From assembly GCA_030323885.1 (NCBI GenBank), contig CM059197.1, positions 35,953,484 to 36,017,483 on the forward strand: 64,000 nt of DNA, given 5' to 3'. This document shows positions 55,593 through 64,000 of the stretch, piece after piece (position 1 is the first letter of the stretch; the number at the start of each line of letters is the position of its first letter). The stretch is from Branchipolynoe longqiensis. Taxonomy: Eukaryota > Annelida > Polychaeta > Phyllodocida > Polynoidae. The position numbers and the translations under genes are program-made. Below the pieces are notes generated by a model. The model did not search any database. It worked only from the letters and a program-made list of their open reading frames with translations, and was not told the origin of the DNA.

Positions 55593-55890
55593 TAGGTATA
55601 TATCTATACAAGTATACATACCTACAAATATTCAGATATTCAGATTTATATATATAATAAATAATCGAACAGGAAATGAGACGGAAAGACTTGACTTGGT
55701 AAAACATTAGGGACTATTCTTTATTTATATTCACATAATAAATTATATAGCACATATATACGTGGAAAAGAAAAGTGTATATATACACATGTATATATGT
55801 ATCAATATGCATATATATATACATATATAAATATATACATAGATATATCTAAATATATAAATAAATAAATATATACTTATATTATTAAAT
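55593..55890. repeat. AT-rich zone with P hairpin, minus strand
   Basis: TATTTATATTCACATAATAA at 55733-55752 is the P palindrome in reverse; the rest is (TA)n and (ATAA)n. Confidence 0.65.
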
Positions 55891-56179
55891 GTAGCCCTCT
55901 GCGTTTTCTAGTTTGGGTAGAATTTGTAATGTTTGTTACCAATGGAAGTTGTCGGCATTTCTTGATGGTGTTCTGTTCTCCCGTATTGTGTTACTGCGGC
56001 CTGCCTCAGAATCCCCAGAATCCCCAGAGAAGCATCGAAGATGGTACAGGGGGCTGCGCACATGTAGACCTAGTAAGTAACATATGCAGACAGGGAGTCA
56101 TGTTTCTACGCGGCTATGCTATCAAAGAGTCGTGTTCAATTTCTATCAAGGTGACAAAGGAAGATATCGTACAAATGTC
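55891..56179. other. no gene seen
   Basis: Unclassified; the frame leading into the CT block has no recognisable domain. Confidence 0.4.
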
Positions 56180-56890
56180 CCAGTCTCTCTCTCTCTCTAT
56201 CTCTCTCTCTCCCTCTCTCTCCCTCTCTCTCTCCCTCTTACCTCCTCTCTCCCTCTATCTCCCTCTCTCCCCCTCTCTCTCTGCCTCCCTCTCTCTCCCT
56301 CTTACTGCCTCCTCTCTCTACCTCTTACTCACTCTCTCTCCCTCTATCTCCCTCTCTCCCCTCTCTCTCTCCCTCCCTCGCCCTCTCTCTCCCATTCTCT
56401 CCCTCTCTCTCCCTACATATATCTCCCTCTCCCTCCCTCTGTCTGCCTCACTCTCTCTCCCTCTCAATCTTCTCTCTCTCCCCCACTCTCTCTCCCACTC
56501 TCTCTCCCACGCTCTCCCCCACTCTCTCTCCCACTCTCTCTCCCTCTGCACCACTCTCTGCCCCACTCTCTCTCCCACTCTCTCTCCCTCTCACCTACTC
56601 TCTCTCTCCCTCTCACCCACTCTCTCTCCCTCTCTCCCACTCTATCTCTCACTCTCTCCCCCACTCTCTCTCTCCCACTCTCTCTCCCACTCTCTCTCCC
56701 TCTCTCCCACACTCTCTCCCACTCTCTGCCCCACTCTCTCCCCCACTCTCTCCCACTGTCTCTCCCACTGTCTCTCCCACCCTCTCTCCCACTGTCCCTC
56801 CCACTCTCTCTCCCACTGTCCCTCCCACTCTCTCCCACTCTCTCTCCCACCCTCTCTCCCACTCTCTCTCCCACTCTATCTCCCACTCAT
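56180..56890. repeat. homopyrimidine CTCTCTCCC block
   Basis: Almost pure C/T on plus for about 700 bases, shifting from CTCTCTCCCTC to CTCTCTCCCA units. Leu/Ser/Pro frames are artefacts. Confidence 0.96.
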
Positions 56891-57064
56891 GATCCCTCTC
56901 TCTCTATCTCAATCCGTGAAGCAGCCTGCGTTATGGTGCAATAATATAAATATGTCAGACGTTCTGTGTAATAATATAACATAGTTTTTGCACCAGAGCG
57001 ATTCGGGCTAGTGATTATCCACAAATAGCTGTGCAACCTTTACGCCTTATAACCTATTGTGGTA
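56891..57064. other. no gene seen
   Basis: Unclassified. Confidence 0.4.
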
Positions 57065-57465
57065 GTCCTCATTGATTTGTCAGGCAAGGAGCCACATAGA
57101 CAGGTAGGCGTGAATAGGGTGATTTTTGTTGTTTTGTTTTTGTGATGAATATATTGTACCTGCTCATAACGGCTAAGTGTGTTAACATTTGTTTTCCCCA
57201 CTGGGTAGGTAGCACTAGTCCAATTTTGAATTTCACACTATTTGTCAGGGAGTCTAGGTAGTGTAATGGTTAGCACCCTTGCCCTGCTTTGGCAAGGATG
57301 TGAGTTTGAAACTGCTCCAGGAGCAATATTTGCCATTAACATCACCCCCCCCCCCCTAGGGACTCTGGGGCCATGACCAGGTTACTGTGCAAGATACACG
57401 CTGTATGGTTATTGAACCTACCCTGTGTATGTATATATGTAAGTGCTATGCCTGTATACATATAT
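57065..57465 (+). repeat. G-family SINE split by a T-headed insert
   Basis: Leader CAGGCAAGGAGCCACATAG, then an insert at about 57122-57246 starting with TTTTTGTTGTTTTG. The tRNA-like part follows (TAGTGTAATGGTTAGCACCC) with tail CCATGACCAGGTTACTGTGC. The insert matches 61025-61150 (AAGTGTGTTAAC/T with CTTGTTTTC) and looks like a reverse retroelement 3' end. Confidence 0.8.
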
Positions 57466-57480
57466 ATCTATATATATATA

Positions 57481-57610
57481 TGTGATGTATGAGCATTATG
57501 CAAGTATAAAGACACGGAAGGGAATTATATGTTTATTTACTACTTTATTATTGATGGGCCGCCTTACTTGATGTATGCCCCCCCCCCCCCCACCAACCAC
57601 ATGACCGGAG
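57481..57610 (+). repeat. P element with hairpin
   Basis: GTGATGTATGAGCATTATGC, AAGTATAAAGACACGGAAGG, then a GAGGCGCTGCCACCGGC segment; preceded by (TA)n. Confidence 0.7.
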
Positions 57611-57687
57611 GCGCTGCCACCGGCACGCTTCTAACCAGTACGCTACACTGTTCACTCATGCCTGAGAAATTTAGTATATTGCGTATA

Positions 57688-58494
57688 CGGGTCACTCTCC
57701 TGAAAACTGGTCAGCATGAGATGGGATTTTAAAACATCAATAAAAACCTTCCTACTTATTTTTTTCCTTATACTTTTCATATTCATGTTCAGATTTGATG
57801 AAAGAAATAAGGGGAATAAAATAAAACTGTGTGAAACTTTGGTATTTTTAGTTATGAACTGTTTTTGTACCAAAAAACCCCATTTTACAGTGAGCCATTT
57901 GTAACATGACATATGGGACGTTTTTGAATCCTTATTAACATCTTGTATTGCATTGATATATCAAACAAAACAGTTCCCAAATCAAAGAGGAAGTATTTAT
58001 TAACATGAATGCATGCTTAAATTTAAAAAAAAAAAAATTTAATGTCTTCAGAAATATCATTACAAATTTCCGTCACACGTGTAACCGTGGTGTCTGGATG
58101 CCACACAAATATTGTACACTAATTATTCAGTGAATAAAGCATGGCTGGGAATTACTTTTTTTAATCAATATAAGCACTAGATATTTCTGTATATTATGCC
58201 ATGATTAATATGCTTCTAAGTATGATATTATTTAATTCTGATTAGATATTTATTAAGCAGACTGTGTGGTGTCCTAAACATGTGTTACACGTGTGACACA
58301 CATGTTATACTGCCATAAGAGATATCTTATTCATGGACTACACCTTTATTTTTTATCTCATCAATTTATATTTTATATAGATGTAAAGGGGAGATTTCCA
58401 GCTTTCATTTGCAACCAAAAAATGTAAAAAATTCAAATATTAAATTTTGACTCTCCATGTGACACTTCTGGCCAGTTTTCAGGAGAGTGACCCA
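57688..58494. mobile_element. TA-target MITE, 807 bp
   Basis: TIRs GGGTCACTCTCCTGAAAACT with GGTC, and GGCCAGTTTTCAGGAGAGTG with ACCC, flanked by TA. AT-rich interior with no transposase. The TA target suggests a Tc1/mariner-type source. Confidence 0.82.
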
Positions 58495-58509
58495 TATATA
58501 TATATATAT

Positions 58510-58775
58510 ATATATAATTGTAAGCATTAAACAACTAATGTATTTAAAGCATTTAAAAGACTTGGATTCCCGGGGGATGAATGTAGGAGTTCTGCACTGA
58601 CCTAGAAAGCAAAGAACGGGTAGATCTAGATGTAGGTAGGGTGATTGCATCAGGAAGCCTAGATAGGCTAATGGGTAGGATACTAGTGCCAGAATGGCAA
58701 GACATGTCACTTCGAATTATACACTAGGCGCAATATTTACCCATTTGCAATCCCCTGCCATTGACACTATTTATA
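58510..58775 (+). repeat. G-family SINE, degraded
   Basis: ATAATTGTAAGCATTAAACA, TTCTGCACTGACCTAGAAAG, GCCTAGATAGGCTAATGGG and CACTAGGCGCAATATTTACC. Its first part is a 3' hairpin remnant, so two units may once have been in tandem. Confidence 0.72.
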
Positions 58776-58867
58776 CCACCAATAATCTATAACGGTAGGC
58801 GTACATAAATATATGCCCCGGATTAATGGCTTGAATAGAAAATCCGGTGTATGTATATTGGAAATAT

Positions 58868-59140
58868 GACCAGACGAGGTGACCGAATCGGTAGAGCGCA
58901 GGCTTTCGGTGTGGACAGTCAGGAGTTCGAATTCCAGCCAAGTCAAACCAATGACTTGCAAAATTGATACTTGTCATTACCTAGCCTGGCGCTCGACATT
59001 ACTAGGATAGGACAAGGACTGGTTAGCTCAGTGTCAGGATAATGTGACTGTGTGGGAAGTCTGGGACAGCACTATAAATCACCATGTGTGTGTGCTGTCA
59101 CCACTTGTTACCCATTCATGCAGTAGATAGTTACACAACT
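58868..59140 (+). repeat. SINE-S plus copy
   Basis: Clean head TGACCGAATCGGTAGAGCGC (A box) and B box GGAGTTCGAATTCC; body to CACCACTTGTTACCC; 3' tail lost. Confidence 0.88.
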
Positions 59141-59294
59141 GAAAGTGGCAAAACAAGGGGAACTACGAGATTATCACTGTCTGGCGGCAAAAACAAGTCA
59201 TTAGACTTAATATAACCCTTATGGGCTGCGTAGATACACTGTCCCCCCCTCAAAAAAAACAAAAACGCCCCCACCAAATTCTGGTCTATCATTA

Positions 59295-59505
59295 TATGTT
59301 GTCAGGACGTTGAGCTCGGCAGGGACTGGGCGCACAGTGTCAGGATAATGTGACTGTGTGGGATCTCAGGTCATGGTGCCGACAGCCTGATTTCCCGATT
59401 GGGGCTGCAATATAAAATCGCCATGAGTGCGTACTGTCACAAGTCGGTACCCGTCCTGATATGACCTTAGATGTCGCTAGGACGTAAAACAACAAACAAA
59501 CATCC
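59295..59505 (+). repeat. SINE-S, 5'-truncated, plus strand
   Basis: GGCAGGGACTGGGCGCACAG to ACCTTAGATGTCGCTAGGAC with an AAACAACAAACAAACA tail. Confidence 0.88.
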
Positions 59506-59780
59506 ATACTCACCCACACCCACATACACACACACACACATCCAATACACACCCACACGCCCACACCCAATACACACCCACACACCCAATACACACCCAC
59601 ACACCCAATACACACCCACACCCACATACACACCCACATACCCAATACACACCCACATACACACTCACACATCCAATAACCCACATCCACACCCAATACA
59701 CACCCACACACCCAATACACACCCACACACACACACACAAACACATACATCCACACGCACCCTCCCACCCACACACCCGA
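59506..59780. repeat. 17-bp CACCCACACACCCAATA minisatellite
   Basis: About 12 units of ACACCCACACACCCAAT with variants, starting directly at the SINE tail, so it probably expanded from it. Confidence 0.93.
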
Positions 59781-59907
59781 CATAGCTTGGTGGTAGTGTG
59801 AAGTCAGCTGGGTTATCCGGAGCGACATAATGTTTCTCCCACGCTGGAGGAGGGAAGCCGGGATGTGGCGGAACAGATGCCGGCCAAGGGCGGGTCTTAC
59901 TAAGTGT

Positions 59908-60566
59908 TCCACCGGGCGGGCCGGGCTAATCACTAGAGCACCCGCTTCTAATGCGCAAAAGGTCACGGGGTCAATTCACAGCCGAGTCAAACCAAATACC
60001 TTACACAGTCACCGGACGCGGTGTCTGTATCGGTAGAGTGCAGGCTTCCCGTGCGGAAGGTCGGGAGTTCGAATCCCAGCCGAGTCAAACTTAATGACTT
60101 ATAAAGTTGATAGTTGTCGCTATGCCGCCTGGCACTCAGCATTAAATAGAATAGGACAAGGACTGGTTTGCTCAGTATCAGGATGATGTGACTGTGTGGG
60201 ATATTGGGTCATGGTGACGGCAGCCTGGTATCCCAGTGGGCCAGCATTATAAAGTCACCATGAATGCACACTATCCCAAGTCAGTACCTGTCTTGATATG
60301 ACATTAGGTATTGCTAGGATATAAAACAACGAGCAACAAACAAACTTCCACAGTTGATACCTTGCTTGTCGCTCGGCATTGCTATGGTAGTGCTGTGGTT
60401 GATCAGCTCGGTGTTAGGATAATCTGACTGAGTGGGATATCGGAGACATGGTGTCGATGGAGTGGTGTTGCAATGGGGCAGTGCTTCTGAAGTCGCAACC
60501 AGTGCGCACTTTTACTGATCCTAATCTGATCTGAGATCTTGCCAGGACGTGAAACCCCAATAAACA
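59908..60566 (+). repeat. SINE-S copy split by another SINE
   Basis: The head at 59908-60009 (GGGCTAATCACTAGAGCACC, GAGTCAAACCAAATACC) resumes at 60346 (TTCCACAGTTGATACC) and runs to GCCAGGACGTGAAACCCC. The inserted copy lies between. Confidence 0.85.
60010..60345 (+). repeat. SINE-S full-length nested copy
   Basis: ACCGGACGCGGTGTCTGTAT head, B box GGAGTTCGAATCCCAG, 3' end TTAGGTATTGCTAGGATA and an AACAACGAGCAACAAACAAA tail. Target duplication TTmCACAGT at 60001-60009 and 60346-60354 with one mismatch. Confidence 0.9.
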
Positions 60567-60694
60567 CGGCCAGCTGCACAGTTCCTCACCACATATCGAT
60601 CTGCGCTTCTCGTTTTGTAGTCGAAGCGAATAAATCATTGACGGTCTTAGTTGTGTATGTCCTTCACCCATTATGGGTTATATTATTCGGAATT

Positions 60695-60835
60695 TGTTTC
60701 CTGTCCTGATATGACCTTAGATGTTGCCAGGACATAAATCTCCAACAATCAACCAACCAAGTGACATTTACTATTATTGTTGTTGGGGCTTTACATCCTA
60801 GCAACATCTAATGTCATACCATGACGGCAGCAAGT
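60695..60835. repeat. two SINE-S 3' ends, opposed
   Basis: Plus end at 60695-60760 (CTTAGATGTTGCCAGGACAT) and minus end at 60775-60830 (CATCCTAGCAACATCTAATG). Confidence 0.75.
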
Positions 60836-60839
60836 GACA

Positions 60840-60990
60840 TAGTATAAAATGTAATTCATTATGTGAATATAAATAGCAACAGTGGTCAGGTGTTTATTAT
60901 ATAGTTCATATTTCGCTCACTACCTCATTACAATGAACAAGACCCAGGCGCCACCTGGAGTTATTTTCCTGTACCACCACGGTGTTACCA
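60840..60990 (+). repeat. P element with hairpin
   Basis: AATGTAATTCATTATGTGAA with TATAAATAGC, then AGGCGCCACCTGGAG at about 60953, which is also CTCF-like in reverse. Confidence 0.65.
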
Positions 60991-61024
60991 GTGGACCTGG
61001 TCTAGTGAAAAACATGTTAATTTA

Positions 61025-61155
61025 CTTTTTCTTTCTTTTTTGTTGGTGATGATTTATTTACCCTGGTCATATCGGATAAGTGTGTTAATACTTGTTTTCA
61101 CCGCTGGGCAGCACTAGTCCGGTTTACTTCAGTGGCAGGTCTAGGTAACTCGCCC
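61025..61155 (-). repeat. T-headed retroelement 3' end, probably minus
   Basis: TTTTTCTTTCTTTTTTGTTG, TGATGATTTATTTACCCTGG and GGGCAGCACTAGTCCGG; related to the insert at 57122-57246. Confidence 0.5.
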
Positions 61156-61215
61156 GAGGTTATGATATGCAGTCAACACAACTTGCTTTGTTTATTTTCT
61201 TTGTTGCCTGTCGAC

Positions 61216-61280
<65 letters not shown>
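61216..61280. repeat. (TA)n microsatellite
   Basis: Pure TATATA with two C interruptions. Confidence 0.95.
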
Positions 61281-61600
61281 GTGATACATAACGAATTATG
61301 TGAGTATAAAGATACGTCAGGGTTAATTATTATTATTATTATTTGTTATACTCCGTAAGACCAACACTGTACCGGTGGCTCCACCTACCCTCTTCACCTC
61401 CACCGGATTTAGACCAGTGTCAGTCGCACCGGAGGATTTTGATTGTGATTGGCTCCTTCTCCTACCCCCTGCCCTATCTGGGTTGAGGAGGTCCTCCTAG
61501 CATCCTATGCGGCTCTCTGTCCCCCATCTCAGTCAACCCCACTCCACTCGCTCAGGATATATATGTGATGTATAACGCATTAAGCCGCGGAAGGGAATTA
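61281..61600 (+). repeat. P element (near-identical to 2104-2247) and P fragment
   Basis: GTGATACATAACGAATTATG, then GAGTATAAAGATACGTCAGG and CCAGTGTCAGTCGCAC (to 61429). A deleted P hairpin (GTGATGTATAACGCATTAAG) lies at 61565-61585. Confidence 0.75.
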
Positions 61601-61734
61601 GTATTATTGTCATTATTACTGTTATTCTGCATATTGCCAAGTCCTTGCTATGCACATAAATTGTGGTACTACCACAGGCGCTCCTTCTCACGACAAGGCA
61701 CGCCAAACTGCCACTCGCACCAGAAGATGTCCAG

Positions 61735-62150
61735 AGGGGTGATGAAAATGAGAAATATTGCACCTAGAGAAGGATTCGAACCTACACTTCCTGCCATTCC
61801 GGAGCTAGCATCGTAACCATTAGAACAGTATATGAGCCTGTCTCAAAAGGTGGTAACTCTTTTTTGTTTGTCCATTGTAACGATTGACATAAAACAGCAC
61901 AGAAACGGTTACACTGAAAACACAAGAACATTTACTTCAAATCAATATGTATTCTATTGGGATTATGAAACACTATGTAAAAAACAAATCAGTTTATCCT
62001 GAGCAAATGCATAAGCAGATAGTATGTTGATCATTACAATGGACAAAGTTTTGTCCCATATTGCTTCGCACCTTTTGAGACAGTCTCATATGCTCCCTGA
62101 TTCAATCACCCTTCCCTTGCATACCTGTATATGAGGCTCCTGGCCTGAGA
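61735..62150 (-). repeat. G-family SINE, minus, split by a MITE
   Basis: AAATATTGCACCTAGAGAAG, B box AGGATTCGAACCTAC and AACCATTAGAACAG up to the TA at 61831. It resumes after 62090 with GCTCCCTGATTCAATCACCC and GGCCTGAGAGGACCGTGTAG. Confidence 0.85.
61833..62088. mobile_element. TA-target MITE, 256 bp
   Basis: TIRs TGAGCCTGTCTCAAAAGGTG and CACCTTTTGAGACAGTCTCA, with TA on both sides. Inserted in the minus SINE above. Tc1/mariner-type target. Confidence 0.88.
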
Positions 62151-62169
62151 GGACCGTGTAGACTACTCC

Positions 62170-62228
62170 ACTCGCTCACCCTGCTATGACCTTAGATGTT
62201 GTCAGGATATAACACCCCAACAAACAAC
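62170..62228 (+). repeat. SINE-S 3' end
   Basis: CTATGACCTTAGATGTTGTC, AGGATATAACACCCCAAC. Confidence 0.7.
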
Positions 62229-62269
62229 CCAGTGTGCAACAATTCACCATGCAGATAGTACATTATACT

Positions 62270-62400
62270 GGTCATCGCACCACTGTCAGCATTGTAATTA
62301 AAATCGGAACTATTGTGCCTAGAGCAGGATCTGAACCCATACTCCTTGCCGTTCTGGGACTAGCATCATAACCATTAACCTATCTAGGTACCCTGTAGAT
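62270..62400 (-). repeat. G-family SINE fragment, minus
   Basis: CTATTGTGCCTAGAGCAGG, ATCTGAACCCATACTCC and CATAACCATTAACCTATC. Confidence 0.75.
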
Positions 62401-62799
62401 AAAGTAGTCACCCCATACTCGCAGTACATGGGTGAATACCAACCCTATATAAAAATGGTCAAAAAAGCGTGTTAAGGAAATGAGAGCCTAATTTCACAAT
62501 CTAAGAAGCAACATTTATTCTTTACATATGTCTTATTGATAGCCCGCTACCTTTGAGTTGAAAAATATAATATAATATCTAGTTTAATCAGATTAAAAAG
62601 TGAAATTGACGTCATTCTCTGGCCGCCATCTTGTCTTTGTGCATTCTCGCCCATTTCAGCAACTCTGTGGCAATATATGCAGCCATTTGATACTGGAGCC
62701 ACAGTTTCTAGTTCAGGTTCCATACTAAACCTATTTTCGCTGGTATTTACACTACGTTGTCCTTCACCCGTGTACTACAAGTACTGGGTGAATCTTTTA
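62401..62799. other. no gene seen
   Basis: Unclassified; the frame at 62677-62952 shows no domain and runs into SINE sequence. Confidence 0.4.
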
Positions 62800-62994
62800 T
62801 CTAGATACCCTGATGCAATAACCCTATGCGTGCTTACATGTCTATGTGGTTCCATGCCTCAGAGATCAATGCAGACTACTACATATATGCACATATATAT
62901 GCTGTATAAGAATTATACGAGTATAATAACACGGAATACTATATTATCCTAGCACCCACACACCAGTGATCGGGTGCTGGAACCTCACCTACAC

Positions 62995-63000
<6 letters not shown>
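62800..63000. repeat. G-family SINE leader (minus) joined to a P element
   Basis: TACATGTCTATGTGGTTCCA, GAGATCAATGCAGACTACTA, then hairpin GCTGTATAAGAATTATACGA (62901) and GATCGGGTGCTGG. Confidence 0.65.
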
Positions 63001-63035
<35 letters not shown>

Positions 63036-63054
63036 TATGTCGTGTGGGGGGGGG

Positions 63055-63240
63055 GGCAATGAAAATGGGAAATATTGCGCCTAGAGCGGGGCTCGAACCC
63101 ACATCTTGCATTCCGGGCCAGTATGTTATTTGTTAACCATTACACCACCTAGCCTCCCTGGAGTCACCACACTACCCACGCCTACCTGTATGTATATATA
63201 CGGTTCCTTGCCTGAGAGGGCAGTGCATACTACTACACAT
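63055..63240 (-). repeat. G-family SINE, minus strand
   Basis: GGAAATATTGCGCCTAGAGC, B box GGGCTCGAACCCACATC, AACCATTACACCACCTAGCC and CTTGCCTGAGAGGGCAGTGC. Confidence 0.85.
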
Positions 63241-63420
63241 GTATATATATATATGTATATATATATATGTATATATATACATATACATATTATATATATT
63301 AATATGATCTCATATGACACCATTATCTTCTGTTACTATACACACGCACATATAACATATATATATATATTATATATATATATATTATATATATATATTA
63401 TATGTGCGTGTATATGTGTG
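63241..63420. repeat. (TA)n microsatellite zone
   Basis: Interrupted TA repeats with ATATATACATATACATAT. Confidence 0.9.
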
Positions 63421-63620
63421 GTATAATTTATTATACGAATATACAATTTCGGAGGGCTTATATTATAATTATATTATTATTTTACTATTAGTACGACTTC
63501 ATTATTATTCTCCTATCTGCTTTGTATATTTATTTGCTGCGGGCCAGCACCGTTCCCGCGCTGCTGGCGCCCTCACCGCCTAGTCCGCACACTACAGGCG
63601 TGCTTCTGTGCCAGTAAAAC
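63418..63620 (+). repeat. P element with hairpin
   Basis: TGGTATAATTTATTATACGA palindrome; CTGCTGGCGCCCTCACCGCC at about 63560. Confidence 0.65.
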
Positions 63621-63750
63621 AGTACACACCTAGTTTTTCTTTAAGACATAAATAGAAATGTCAGACACAAAATACAACATACACACACCAATTACTTCTT
63701 CCCCGGTTTAGCTGGAATTGTGTGCTGAATATTATGAACACGCCCCAGTG

Positions 63751-63975
63751 TCAGCAGGCGTGAGTCTGTTCGCTGTTTGCTCTCGCATTTCTAATGGCTT
63801 CCACAGAGTTCCTAGAAATGGGGTCATGCACTATTCCCTTCGTGCTCCCCAGAAGAGGGGCAATGGTCATTGAGAAAAAGGAATCCCCCCTAGGAAATGG
63901 ACTGGATGGCTTAGTGGAAGATAATGTATCAGCTTGTCTGTGAGATATTGCGTTATCAGGGTATCCAGCAGCCAT
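63751..63975 (-). CDS. unassigned open reading frame, doubtful
   Basis: A 74-codon frame starts at an ATG at 63975 next to an (ATG)n microsatellite (MAAGYPDNAISHRQADTLSS) and ends NARANSEQTHAC. No signal peptide, membrane segment or recognised domain. Amino-acid composition is ordinary and not repeat-driven, so a small exon or transposon fragment is possible. Chance is at least as likely. Confidence 0.15.
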   Translation of the reverse strand: MAAGYPDNAISHRQADTLSSTKPSSPFPRGDSFFSMTIAPLLGSTKGIVHDPISRNSVEAIRNARANSEQTHAC

Positions 63976-64000
63976 ATCATCATCATCATCATCATGTCGG

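Noticed and set aside
55929..56984. 351-codon Leu/Ser/Pro frame
   Set aside because: Mostly translation of the CTCTCTCCC block; the first 80 codons show no recognisable domain.
57716..57904. Small membrane protein frame (FLLIFFLILFIFMF)
   Set aside because: It lies inside an AT-rich MITE; the hydrophobic stretch follows from T-rich sequence.

Overview
This window looks like intergenic or accessory DNA from an invertebrate animal genome. I find no host protein-coding exon, rRNA gene or functional tRNA gene that I can support. The evidence for a metazoan is indirect. It includes tRNA-derived SINEs with Pol III A and B boxes, CR1/jockey-like and RTE-like LINE 3' ends, a DIRS/Ngaro-like retrotransposon gag, a Harbinger-type MADF/SANT-like accessory gene, and many short inverted-repeat elements (MITEs). 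The element mix would suit a lophotrochozoan such as a mollusc, or a lancelet. The sequence alone does not settle this. There is one assembly gap of 497 N.

Layout. 1-1608 is a GT-rich minisatellite. 1.7-5 kb holds SINEs and a cluster of TA-flanked hairpin repeats, here called P elements. 5.5-7.2 kb is a decayed DIRS-like gag/pol relic. It abuts a Harbinger relic (7.2-9.36 kb) that keeps one terminal inverted repeat (TIR) and a broken two-exon accessory gene on the minus strand. 9.5-16 kb has a SINE-in-SINE insertion, solo SINEs and MITEs B1 and C. 16.37-18.14 kb is a head-to-tail array of five tRNA-Gln-like units interrupted by a MITE. 18.4-21 kb has P, pogo-like, B2 (with a LINE inside) and D elements. 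24.5-27.25 kb has a 63-bp satellite and a 21-bp minisatellite. 27.8-30.35 kb has TTAA-flanked MITEs (T), one carrying an inserted A element. 30.4-32.3 kb is a C-rich minisatellite. 33-44 kb mixes A, B, T, P and pogo-like elements, SINEs and a GCAGACAG-type minisatellite (36.4-37.3 kb). 44.9-46.7 kb is homopurine. 47-52 kb has B4, A1, the gap, a TTC repeat and B5. 52.6-53.2 kb is a LINE 3' end. 53.7-57 kb has C-rich and homopyrimidine blocks and a foldback element. 57-64 kb is dense in SINEs, P elements and two TA-target MITEs.

The main result is a modular group of MITEs (A, B, C and D). They share ends containing GTCACAC or ATYACACC, 3-bp TWA-like target duplications, and, in A, B and D, a central palindrome close to TTTTGnnCATGnnCAAAA. 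A, B, C and one A-like fragment also carry runs of an 11-bp subfamily-specific word. The Harbinger relic at 9.36 kb ends with the same terminus as the A group, which ties these MITEs to a Harbinger-type source carrying the MADF-like gene. A second notable pattern is an imperfect TA-rich palindrome found 16 times in the window, usually next to (TA)n. Several nested insertions give a relative age order for the families.
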